Shown piece by piece: positions 51,653-60,004 of a DNA stretch of 61,971 bases (position 1 is the stretch's first letter; every line of letters begins with the position of its first letter). The translations under genes and the position numbers were made by a program. Source of the stretch: Sandaracinaceae bacterium (GTDB taxonomy: Bacteria; Myxococcota_A; Polyangia; Polyangiales; Sandaracinaceae). The stretch covers positions 1 to 61,971 of the forward strand of contig SHBB01000002.1 of the NCBI GenBank assembly GCA_004213565.1, given 5' to 3'. The notes under the pieces were generated by a model. The model did not search any database. It was not told where the DNA came from and was given only the letters and a program-made list of their open reading frames with translations.

Positions 51653-53866
51653 ATGGACGCGGTCATCGAGGTCAGTCTCCAGGTCGATCTGTTGAGCGGG
51701 CTCGACCTGCACGTCATCCGCGTAGAGGCGCGCGAGCGCCTCTTCGAGGTGTACGAAGTAACGGTTGATTGCCTCGTCGATGACCCCGTCGAGCTCGAGA
51801 GGCTGTTGGGGGAGTCAGCCTCCGTGCGGCTCGCGACTCGACAGGGTCGAGCACGCCACTGGCACGGGATTGTGTGGTCGGCGGAGATCGCCGCCGGCGT
51901 GGGAGGCGATAACGTGATGCGAATCGTGGTCACGCCTGATCTTCGGCGTCTTGCGCTCGGTCGTGACTGCCGAGTCTTTCGGGACCTCACCGTATCGGAG
52001 ATCGTCGACGACGTGCTACGCCGGGGTGGCTTATCTGACGATAGCTGGGGCTGGCACATCGGCGAACGCCTCCCGGCCCACACGAACGTTCATCAATATA
52101 ACGAGAGCGACTACGCCTTCGTGCGCCGCCTCCTCGCCGAGGAGGGGCTGAGCTTCGCCGTAGAGAACGACACGGCGTCGGCTCGCGTCCGGTTCTTCGA
52201 CTCCGTCTCGGGCCTGAGCCCGCTACCTCACGCAGCAGCGCTCCAGTACCAGCCAACGCGGCTGGGTCAGCTCGACACCATCTTCGATCTCCGCGAGCGA
52301 TTCGCTGTAACCTCGGGCTCGACCGCCTTGCAGGACCACGATCTCGAGCGTCCGGGCGAAGCGCTCGCCGTCGAGCTAGCGGACTCCCTCGAGTGGGGAC
52401 CCGAGGTGTACCTCCACCCTGGCGGCTTTGATCACGCGCGAGCACAGGGCGGCGCGACGCGCGCGGGTCGCTACTTGCAGGCCCTCCGCCGCGACCGGCG
52501 TGTCATCGCGGGGCGAAGCGACGTACCGTACCTGGAGCCCGGCCGGCTCTTCCATGTGCAGGGGCACGATCGGGTGAACCTCAACGACGAACTCCAGCTG
52601 GTGGCGGTCACCCACCGTTGCCGGCGCGGCGAGTACGAGCGAGGCGCCTTCGACTACCAGAACGAATTCGAGGCAATCCCTTGCGCCTTTCCGCACCGCC
52701 CAAGTCCGCGGCGCGGACGCCCGGTCGCAGCCGGACTGCAACACGCCTTCGTGACGACCCCGTCGGGCCTCGACCACCACTGCGACGTGTACGGGCGGGT
52801 CAAGGTCCGATTCCTCTGGGATCGTTCCGGAGTCATGGATGCGGAGAGCTCCACGTGGGCTCGGGTCGGCCAACTCCAGCTCCCGGGGTCGCTAGTGACG
52901 CCGCGTGTGGGATTCGAGGTGCTCGTCGACGGAGAGCAGGGGGACGCAGACCGACCGTGCGTCGTGGGTCACGTCTACAACGCCGAGACGCCGCTGCCCT
53001 ATTCGTTGCCCGGCCACGCCACCGTCAGCTCGTGGCGGAGCGACACGCTCCAGGGCGGACAGGGCGCCAACGAAGTGCGATTCGATGACAACGGCGGGGG
53101 TGAAGAGATGCTGCTCCACGCGTCCATGACCATGCGCGAGTTGGTGGAGCACGACGCCGCTCGTCGGGTCACCTCGAACGAGGACGTGAGGGTCGGCGTC
53201 CACCGGGCGTTGACGGTGACCGGTACCTTCACGTCGGCGCTGAGCGGAGACCGCGACCTGACCGTCGGTCGCACTCAGTCAGTCCGCGTGGGAGGCGATC
53301 TGTCGGGGCAGGTCGGAGGCAGCGTCCGACTCACTTCGGGGCATCGCCGAATCGAGGTGGCGCGAGATCTTGTCGAAAGCGTCGGTGGAGACCTGGACCG
53401 GACCGTCGGCCCGCTCTTTGTCCTCGGGGCCCTGGGATCCTATAGCCGACGGACGGTCGGTAGCAGCACGGTCACGGTCGGCACAGTGCAGACCGAGCAG
53501 GTGGCGGGAGACCGCGTGGCCAGGGTCCAGGGCGACGCGGTCGAAGAGATCGCGGCCCTCCGCTACCTCGAGGTCGGCAGTCTCCGGCTATCGGCGGGGG
53601 CGGGCCTCGACGCACGGTTCGCCAATCTCGAGGTGGAGATCGGCGCTGATGTGAGCGGCTCCGCCTCCGACGGCGTGGAGCTGTCTGCCGGCAGCGACCT
53701 GACGGTCACTGCCGAGACCGTGAGCATCACCGCGACCAACCAGCTCACGGTCAGCGCGGGCTCTTGCGAGCTCACCCTGAGCGCCTCGGGACAAATTACT
53801 CTGCGTGCTCCACGGGTGAACCTTCGGAACGCCGACTCCCTCGGGAGCATGGTGCAGGTAAACTGA
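51653..53866 (+). CDS. vgrG: VgrG spike protein 2
   Basis: This 737-residue protein starts at ATG 51653, 6 bases after vgrG 1. It has the gp27-like region (FEVYEVTVDCLVDDPVELER, VHQYNESDYAFVRRLLAEEG), the OB-fold (TTPSGLDHHCDVYGRVKVRF), VSSWRSDTLQGGQGANEVRFD, and the needle repeats (VGRTQSVRVGGDLSGQVGGS). It ends with ITLRAPRVNLRNADSLGSM and has no extension. The stop and the next ATG overlap (TGATG). It differs from vgrG 1 at most positions, so this is not a recent duplication. Confidence 0.93.
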   Translation: MDAVIEVSLQVDLLSGLDLHVIRVEARERLFEVYEVTVDCLVDDPVELERLLGESASVRLATRQGRARHWHGIVWSAEIAAGVGGDNVMRIVVTPDLRRLALGRDCRVFRDLTVSEIVDDVLRRGGLSDDSWGWHIGERLPAHTNVHQYNESDYAFVRRLLAEEGLSFAVENDTASARVRFFDSVSGLSPLPHAAALQYQPTRLGQLDTIFDLRERFAVTSGSTALQDHDLERPGEALAVELADSLEWGPEVYLHPGGFDHARAQGGATRAGRYLQALRRDRRVIAGRSDVPYLEPGRLFHVQGHDRVNLNDELQLVAVTHRCRRGEYERGAFDYQNEFEAIPCAFPHRPSPRRGRPVAAGLQHAFVTTPSGLDHHCDVYGRVKVRFLWDRSGVMDAESSTWARVGQLQLPGSLVTPRVGFEVLVDGEQGDADRPCVVGHVYNAETPLPYSLPGHATVSSWRSDTLQGGQGANEVRFDDNGGGEEMLLHASMTMRELVEHDAARRVTSNEDVRVGVHRALTVTGTFTSALSGDRDLTVGRTQSVRVGGDLSGQVGGSVRLTSGHRRIEVARDLVESVGGDLDRTVGPLFVLGALGSYSRRTVGSSTVTVGTVQTEQVAGDRVARVQGDAVEEIAALRYLEVGSLRLSAGAGLDARFANLEVEIGADVSGSASDGVELSAGSDLTVTAETVSITATNQLTVSAGSCELTLSASGQITLRAPRVNLRNADSLGSMVQVN

Positions 53867-56800
53867 TGGCGGGCGACGTCCTCACCCTGTCCTTGCGATT
53901 TCACATTCACGGCGGGGAGGGCCCGTGCGTCGTGCGTTCGGTGAAGGGCGTCGAGCGCGTGTCGACGCCTTTCCGATACGAGGTCGAGTTCCTGGCGGGC
54001 GGTGTCGACATGGACGCCGCCCGAGCTGCGGAGGCCGTTCTGGAGATCACCGACGCGAGCGGCGCAGAGCGCTCCGTGCACGGCGTCGTAGAAGAACTGT
54101 CCGTTCGACCGACGCTGTGGGAGGAAAAGAACCTGTACCGGGCGGTCATCGTGCCCGAGGCGTCACTGCTGCGATACCGCCACGGGTACCGGGTCTTCCA
54201 GGCGATGGACGTCACAGAGATCTGTACGCGCGTGTTGTCCGACGCTGGGCTGAGCGGTGACCGCTTGGACTGGCGTGTCTCCGGGCGGTACGAGAGTCGC
54301 GACGTCTGCGTTCAGTACGACGAGTCCGAGTGGGACTTCATCTCGCGCCTCCTCGAGGAGGAGGGTATCTGGTATCGGTTCGAACACCGGCCCGATGGGC
54401 ACACAATGGTCTTCGCGGACGAGAACCGCGCCGCGCCCTACGCCGAACCCAACCCGCTGACCTTCGATCCGGGCCACTCTGAGTTGGTCGGAGCCCACGC
54501 CTACAAGGTCTCCGGGCGCCAGAAGCTCACCGAGGGACGCGTCTCCCTCGGCGACTACGACGGCTCACACCCAAGCCGCGATCTGGGCGTCACGGCGGTC
54601 GCGGATGGGCCCATTGACCGCGAATGGTATGAGTACCCCGGCCGCTATCGAACCGAGCCTATCGGCCGACGAGTGGCTCAGATCCGGCTGGAGGAGCGTC
54701 GACAGGAACGACAGACGTTCGATCTTCGGACGACCGCGTTCCAGGTGAACGCCGGGCAGCAAATCGTGCTCGCGGGAGCTCCGATTTCGGTGCCCGAGGG
54801 CTTGGTGACTGCCGCTGAGATCACCATCGCGCGTGAACAAGAGACGGAGACGTCCGCCGAGGAATCCGGGTCTTGGTCGGTGAACAACTCGCTGCGCGTC
54901 ATTCCGAGGGCGCAGACTTTTCGGCCCATGCGCGTGACTCCGCGGCCTCGCGTGGTCGGCCCGCAAACCGCCCAGGTCACCGGTCCTGCCGGTCAGGAGA
55001 TCCACGTCGACGACCGTGGTCGCGTGAAGGTGCAGTTCCATTGGGACCGCCGAGCACAGCTCGACGATGGTTCATCTTGCTGGATCCCAGTTGCGCACGG
55101 CCACACGACAGGCGCCGTCATGCACCCGCGCGTAGGTTGGGAAGTGCTGGTCGAGTTCTACGAGGGCGATCCGGACCGGCCGGTCGTAACGGGGCGTGTG
55201 TACAATCCGTTCTTCCCACCCCCGCACGCGCTGCCGGAGCGCAAGACGGTCTCTGCGCTTCGCTCGGACTCCCTTCCCGGGCGGGAACGAACTCAGGAGA
55301 TTCGCTTCGAGGACGAGCTCGGCCGCGAACATGTTGCGATTACCGCAGGCCGCGACTTGCGAGAGGTGGCGGTAGCGGAGCGGCACGTAGAGGTGAGAAA
55401 CGACGAGAACCGCGAGATCGGCGGCGACCGGAACGAAGTCGTCGGTATCCTGCGGCAGACGAGGGTGATCGCGGATCAAAGCGACAGCGTCGGCGGCTCC
55501 CGCGAGGTCTCTGTCGGCCAGGACCGGATCCGACAGGTGCGTGGGGCCGTCGCCGACCAGGTAGCGGGCGACCTGACCATCGTTGCTGGCGACCTGCAGT
55601 TCGCGCAGGTGGGCGCGGACACGCCGGGGCAGCTCCAGACGATGCTCAGGACGCTGGACCGAGAGCTGGCCGAGGCGCTGATGGACTCCCTCGACCCATT
55701 GTTGCGTCGGCTGCGTGCGGCAGCTGAGGAAAACGTGCCTGACGCGGGCCGGGCGCAGTCGTTGCTCGAGGGGAGCGCATCCCCCCCTGAGGTGCTTGGC
55801 TCCCAACTCGCCGACGCCGCCGGTTCCACCGGGTCACTGAGCCCAGGGTCCAGGGCGAGCTCGCCGGAACAGGGGGGGCCACAGATTTCGTCGGAGGCCC
55901 TCGAGCCCCCCATCACCACCGCGAGCGGCCTCGCAGCCGCAGGCAGTTCGGCTGGGGACGCCGTTGGCGGTTTCGCCGAAGCCGCGTCGACCGTCCCCGG
56001 TGGACCCTCAGCGGTTTCAGAAGGCGTGCCGGACCTGCTACCAGGCATCCGCAGCACCAATGAACTCGCTGAGGGTTCACCCGGCGTTCCCGGGGACGCA
56101 TCTTCGGAGCAGAGCGCGGGGGCCCTCGGAGGCCTCACGAGCCCGCCGGCGCTGGGGCCGACGGGTCTGGATGAAGGCACGACACGCTTCCCGCGCGATT
56201 CCGATGCCCACCGCCACGCGCTGGCGGTGAATGCTCTACCCTCCATCGAGGCGTTAGCCGCCCCGAAGGCAGCGCTAGCTCGCGGCGCGGCCGCCGCCCT
56301 GAGCCGAACCGCCCGCGGCGCAAACGACGCCTCCAGGCTCGCAACGCCGGCTTCCGAGCTCCGAGACAGCCCCGGCCTGAAGATCTTGGGAGCGCTATCA
56401 AATGAGCGGAATGGGATCGGGACGCCACGGCCGGAGAGCTCGGAGATGTCCCAACCGCCTGGGATGGGTGACGTGACGGGTTTCTGGGGCCGCATCTCGG
56501 AGGTCGCTGGCGACGTCGAAGGCGCGCTCACAACCATGGCCGAGAGCGCTGAGAAACTTTCATCTGCTCCAGATGAGGTAGCCGAGCCCACGAGACCGCG
56601 GCGTCACGAAGGAGAACTCGCCCCAGTAGAGTTCGCCGTCGCCGTAGCCGACGCCGTGTTGCGAGGAGCGCTGCGCGAGGAGGTCGAAGGAGAGGGGGAA
56701 GACGCCGCGGCCGACGGCGAGGACGACGGGGCAGAAGGCACAGGCGTGTGGACGCTCGCGGTCACTGGCAAGCTTGTCGAGCGCGTCGCTGGCACTTGCG

Positions 56801-57222
56801 TTCTGGGCGCTGGAGGCGCAGCTCAGCGCGGCGTGGGTGGCGATGCCCGAGAGCAGATCGGGATGGCTCTACTAGAAGAAATAGGAGGTGGTCGCGTCGA
56901 CCAGATCGGAGGCTCGAAGACGCTCACCACGGGGAGCTATACCCTCGCCGCGTCGGAGGGTGTCACGGCCACGATCACCGACACGATGCGAATCGCCGTG
57001 GACGGTGACTGCGCAGTGACGGTGGCAGGCGCCGGCACGACCACTGCACAAGGTACGCTGACTCTCGCGGGGGCAGAGGTAGACCTCGCCGGTGCGCAGT
57101 CCATCACCTTCGAGTGCGGTGGATCGCGCGTGAGCATCAGCGCGGACGGAATCTGTATCGAGGGTACCCAGATCGTCGTTCGGGGTGACACAATCGGAGT
57201 GGACAGCCCCTCGATGGGCTAG
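53866..57222 (+). CDS. vgrG: VgrG spike protein 3 with a long insertion splitting the needle
   Basis: ATG 53866 gives 1118 residues. The gp27-like region (VCVQYDESEWDFISRLLEEE), OB-fold (VTGPAGQEIHVDDRGRVKVQ, about residues 372-391) and first needle repeats (NREIGGDRNEVVGILRQTRV) are normal up to about residue 590. Then comes a helix (LQTMLRTLDRELAEALMDSL) and roughly 330 residues of Ser/Gly/Pro/Ala-rich, low-complexity sequence (~612-945) with an acidic stretch (GEDAAADGEDDGAEG). Needle-like repeats resume (VDQIGGSKTLTTGSYTLAAS, TLTLAGAEVDLAGAQSITFE) to the end. Inserting a disordered segment inside the needle is unusual. It may carry cargo or be an inserted domain. Confidence 0.9.
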   Translation: MAGDVLTLSLRFHIHGGEGPCVVRSVKGVERVSTPFRYEVEFLAGGVDMDAARAAEAVLEITDASGAERSVHGVVEELSVRPTLWEEKNLYRAVIVPEASLLRYRHGYRVFQAMDVTEICTRVLSDAGLSGDRLDWRVSGRYESRDVCVQYDESEWDFISRLLEEEGIWYRFEHRPDGHTMVFADENRAAPYAEPNPLTFDPGHSELVGAHAYKVSGRQKLTEGRVSLGDYDGSHPSRDLGVTAVADGPIDREWYEYPGRYRTEPIGRRVAQIRLEERRQERQTFDLRTTAFQVNAGQQIVLAGAPISVPEGLVTAAEITIAREQETETSAEESGSWSVNNSLRVIPRAQTFRPMRVTPRPRVVGPQTAQVTGPAGQEIHVDDRGRVKVQFHWDRRAQLDDGSSCWIPVAHGHTTGAVMHPRVGWEVLVEFYEGDPDRPVVTGRVYNPFFPPPHALPERKTVSALRSDSLPGRERTQEIRFEDELGREHVAITAGRDLREVAVAERHVEVRNDENREIGGDRNEVVGILRQTRVIADQSDSVGGSREVSVGQDRIRQVRGAVADQVAGDLTIVAGDLQFAQVGADTPGQLQTMLRTLDRELAEALMDSLDPLLRRLRAAAEENVPDAGRAQSLLEGSASPPEVLGSQLADAAGSTGSLSPGSRASSPEQGGPQISSEALEPPITTASGLAAAGSSAGDAVGGFAEAASTVPGGPSAVSEGVPDLLPGIRSTNELAEGSPGVPGDASSEQSAGALGGLTSPPALGPTGLDEGTTRFPRDSDAHRHALAVNALPSIEALAAPKAALARGAAAALSRTARGANDASRLATPASELRDSPGLKILGALSNERNGIGTPRPESSEMSQPPGMGDVTGFWGRISEVAGDVEGALTTMAESAEKLSSAPDEVAEPTRPRRHEGELAPVEFAVAVADAVLRGALREEVEGEGEDAAADGEDDGAEGTGVWTLAVTGKLVERVAGTCVLGAGGAAQRGVGGDAREQIGMALLEEIGGGRVDQIGGSKTLTTGSYTLAASEGVTATITDTMRIAVDGDCAVTVAGAGTTTAQGTLTLAGAEVDLAGAQSITFECGGSRVSISADGICIEGTQIVVRGDTIGVDSPSMG

Positions 57223-57234
57223 AGGAGGTCAGGA

Positions 57235-57723
57235 GTGCAGACCAGGGACAAGCTGAACCGATCTGACGAGCGCTCATGGGACACAGTAGATTGCGAAGCC
57301 TCACCTCCCCGTGTGGTCTACCGTCTGCCGCCCATCTCGCTCGGGGTGGTTACTGCGCGAGAGGGCGTGAATTGCAGGGTTCGCATAGGCAGCGCGGAGG
57401 CGATACTCGAACTCGACCCCTCGGTGGATCCGGTGTTGATCGACGAAGCGATCGCGGACGAGCGCCGTGTTGTCGTCGACCCGTCTTCAAACACAGTGTG
57501 CGGCCTCCTGCAGACTACGCGGGCGGTGACGATCGACCGTTCTGGAGTCGTCAGCTCCACGGTAAGGCGCTTCGAAATTACAGCAGAGGAGAGCGCTCTC
57601 CTGAGGACCGCCACCAGCTTTCTGAAGCTCGACGACGAGCGGGCAGAGATCTACGCGCGTGAGGCCGTAGTTCGTGCACGCGGGGCAGTGCGAGCGCTGG
57701 CTCGCCTCATCAAGCTCAACTGA
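57235..57723 (+). CDS. Small T6SS-cluster protein (DUF6484-like)
   Basis: GTG 57235 comes 12 bases after vgrG 3, with AGGAGG upstream, and gives 162 residues. The core (LGVVTAREGVNCRVRIGSAE, VCGLLQTTRAVTIDRSG) is a small strand-rich domain that resembles the DUF6484-type proteins placed between VgrG and PAAR-like genes. The helical tail carries Arg and Lys (VRARGAVRALARLIKLN). It has no signal peptide. The role is probably in spike or cargo assembly; the family match is tentative. Confidence 0.6.
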   Translation: MQTRDKLNRSDERSWDTVDCEASPPRVVYRLPPISLGVVTAREGVNCRVRIGSAEAILELDPSVDPVLIDEAIADERRVVVDPSSNTVCGLLQTTRAVTIDRSGVVSSTVRRFEITAEESALLRTATSFLKLDDERAEIYAREAVVRARGAVRALARLIKLN

Positions 57724-57734
57724 GGGGAGGAACC

Positions 57735-58103
57735 ATGTCAGACATCACCGCCGTCGGCCTTACGATCGCCTCCGAAGAGACCAGCCTTAACGTCGTTCCG
57801 AACGCCCCCAACGTCTGCCTCACGCCGGCCGCCCCGAGCCCGTTGCCGGTCCCCTATCCCATCCTTGGAGACACCAGCCAGCTCTCTTCCGGCTGCGAAT
57901 CCGTTCTGCACAAGGACAGGAAGACGATGAACACGCTGAGCAAGGTCGCTGCGGTCCGGGGCAACGAGGCTGGAGCCGGAGGTGACGTCTTGACTGGCGT
58001 GACACGCGGCACCGCGTGGGCGTTGATCGGGCCTCCCACGGTCCTCTTCGAGGGGGCCCCCGCCGTGGCCTCTACCAGCCCGGGCTTCGGAAACACCCTC
58101 TAA
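57735..58103 (+). CDS. DUF4150 PAAR-like T6SS spike tip
   Basis: ATG 57735 has a strong GGGGAGG site and gives 122 residues. NVVPNAPNVCLTPAAPSPLP followed by VPYPILGDTSQ is the hallmark start of DUF4150 (PAAR-like) proteins. GPPTVLFEGAPAVASTSPGF matches their typical end. Such proteins cap the VgrG needle and carry effectors. Here there is no C-terminal toxin domain, so it is a bare tip. The TAA overlaps the ATG of the next gene (TAATG). Confidence 0.85.
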   Translation: MSDITAVGLTIASEETSLNVVPNAPNVCLTPAAPSPLPVPYPILGDTSQLSSGCESVLHKDRKTMNTLSKVAAVRGNEAGAGGDVLTGVTRGTAWALIGPPTVLFEGAPAVASTSPGFGNTL

Positions 58104-59962
58104 TGCATCGGTGGGGAAGCCGAAGCCTGCTGGGTTGGATGGTCGTCACCTCATGGCTCTCGGCCTGCGGCGGTGCTCAGAGTGATCAAACGCCGCAGAA
58201 GGACAGCGAGCACGAGACGAGCCAAGATGTCGCACCCGCGACCGCCCTCGTCGCGCCCGCACTCCGCTGGCCGCCCCTTGGACACGCCACTGGCAGCATC
58301 CACGCTCCCCAGGACACGGCGAACGCGTCGCTTCGGCCTCGGCTGCGATGGAACAGCGTCGGGGGCGCCGACACCTACGAGATCGAGCTCACAGCGCGCT
58401 GTCAGCCGGAGGCATTCGCGAGTTGCCACTTTGCTCGTCCGGAACTGCGCCAGTCCACCGAAGCCACCGAATTACAGCCGGCCGCCCCGTTGTCCGTATC
58501 CACCGCGCCTCCGGTGGGAAGGAGGTACTACTGGCGGGTGAGAGCTTGCCAAGAGGAGACCTGCTCCGGCTGGAGCGAGATTCGCTACTTCGACGTCGGT
58601 CGGCTCCCGGGCGATCTGAATGGAGACGGCTACGAGGAAGTGGTGGTCGGAGACGTCGAATACCCGAGGCCCGGCGGAGACGCCTACGACGGGCGAGCCT
58701 TGGTCTACCAAGGCAGCGCCTCAGGCCTCTCGTCGGAGCCGGTCACCATCATCGCCCCCCGCGAAGCGTCGGACGGATCACGACCTCAGGCTTTCGGAGC
58801 GCCGTCGTTGATCGGCGACATCAACGCCGACGGCTTTCCTGATCTGCTGCTGCGCTCCAGGTCGCTGAGTGACAGCAACATCTTGACCATCGTCGAGGGC
58901 AACCTCTCTCTCGGTGATATGGAGGTCCGCACGATCTCCGCCCCGAGAGACTTCTCAGGCTTTTACGGCAGCCAAGCAGGCGATTTCGACGGCGACGGTT
59001 ATGGCGACGTAGCCCTCAGCTGCGGCGAAGACGGCGCATGCATCCGTTTCGGTAGCGCGCAGGACGCGCTCGCAGCGTCGATTCGCCTGCCCCAGCCTCG
59101 AGTGCCCGGTCCTCCGATCGACAACATCGGGCAAGCGATCACGAGCGGGGACTTCGACGGCGATGGCTACTCCGATGTCGTCGTGTACTTTCGGCAGTGC
59201 CTGGTGGATCACCTTGCGGTGTATCGTGGGGGGAGCCGTCAGCCGGGCGTCTCACTCGTCCTCCGTCACCCTGAGTCGGATACGATCGCTGAGCTTCGGG
59301 AGGAGCGCTGCAACGGCTCGGACTTGAGCCCAGAAGAGCGTGAACGACTTGAGTGGGAGCAGGCTCAGTTCGCCGACGAGGTTCAGCCCGAATGGCGGTC
59401 GATCCGCCCTCAGTTCCGCTTCGGCATTCTCCGGGGCACCAACGGCCTTGCCGCCATCGATCTGAATCGGGATGGACACGATGACCTGGTGGTCGCTCGG
59501 CCGCTCTCGACAGCACGCTCCTTGCTCGACGCACCGGAAATCCAGGGCCCCCCAGCACAGCACCGGATCAGCGTCCTCTACGGTGGAGACAGAATCTCTG
59601 CCCTAGCAGAGGAACCGGTAGTCCTGTCACACGACCAGGAGGGGGGGCTGTGGCCTGTCGCGTCCGGTCGAGATCTCAGCGGCGACGGATACCCAGATCT
59701 CGCGGTCGATAGCGGTTCGCATGTTCTCGTATACACGGCTGGCGAAGGCCCCCTGCGCCCCGTGGAAGGCGGGCTGGCCCCGACAACAGCCGTCGGAATA
59801 CTGAGGGACATCCAAGGCGAAGGGGTGGCGCGGTTGGTACACGTTCATGCAGACGGACGCCGCTGTCTCCTGGAGGCCCAGGCGCTCAACGCGCCGGACG
59901 GCGCGAGCCAAGACTTGGTCCTTCCGCGAGCCCCCGAGAACTGTAGCTTCCGTCTCGAGTAG
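58103..59962 (+). CDS. FG-GAP/VCBS-repeat lipoprotein
   Basis: ATG 58103 gives 619 residues. The signal MHRWGSRSLLGWMVVTSWLS is followed by AC with lipobox LSAC (C22). A fibronectin-like N-terminal part (LRPRLRWNSVGGADTYEIEL, YYWRVRACQEETCSGWSEIR) precedes about six FG-GAP-type calcium-binding repeats: GDLNGDGYEEVVVG, GDINADGFPDLLL, GDFDGDGYGDVAL, GDFDGDGYSDVVVY, IDLNRDGHDDLVV and RDLSGDGYPDLAV. These form an integrin-alpha-like propeller. It is the last gene of the T6SS operon, coupled by overlap to the PAAR-like gene. It could anchor at the outer membrane, perhaps as an immunity or recognition lipoprotein. A broken copy of its N-terminus lies at 35462. Confidence 0.85.
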   Translation: MHRWGSRSLLGWMVVTSWLSACGGAQSDQTPQKDSEHETSQDVAPATALVAPALRWPPLGHATGSIHAPQDTANASLRPRLRWNSVGGADTYEIELTARCQPEAFASCHFARPELRQSTEATELQPAAPLSVSTAPPVGRRYYWRVRACQEETCSGWSEIRYFDVGRLPGDLNGDGYEEVVVGDVEYPRPGGDAYDGRALVYQGSASGLSSEPVTIIAPREASDGSRPQAFGAPSLIGDINADGFPDLLLRSRSLSDSNILTIVEGNLSLGDMEVRTISAPRDFSGFYGSQAGDFDGDGYGDVALSCGEDGACIRFGSAQDALAASIRLPQPRVPGPPIDNIGQAITSGDFDGDGYSDVVVYFRQCLVDHLAVYRGGSRQPGVSLVLRHPESDTIAELREERCNGSDLSPEERERLEWEQAQFADEVQPEWRSIRPQFRFGILRGTNGLAAIDLNRDGHDDLVVARPLSTARSLLDAPEIQGPPAQHRISVLYGGDRISALAEEPVVLSHDQEGGLWPVASGRDLSGDGYPDLAVDSGSHVLVYTAGEGPLRPVEGGLAPTTAVGILRDIQGEGVARLVHVHADGRRCLLEAQALNAPDGASQDLVLPRAPENCSFRLE

Positions 59963-60004
59963 CCGCGGCGAGCGTAGCACAACACCAATTCGCTATGCCG
60001 TCCG

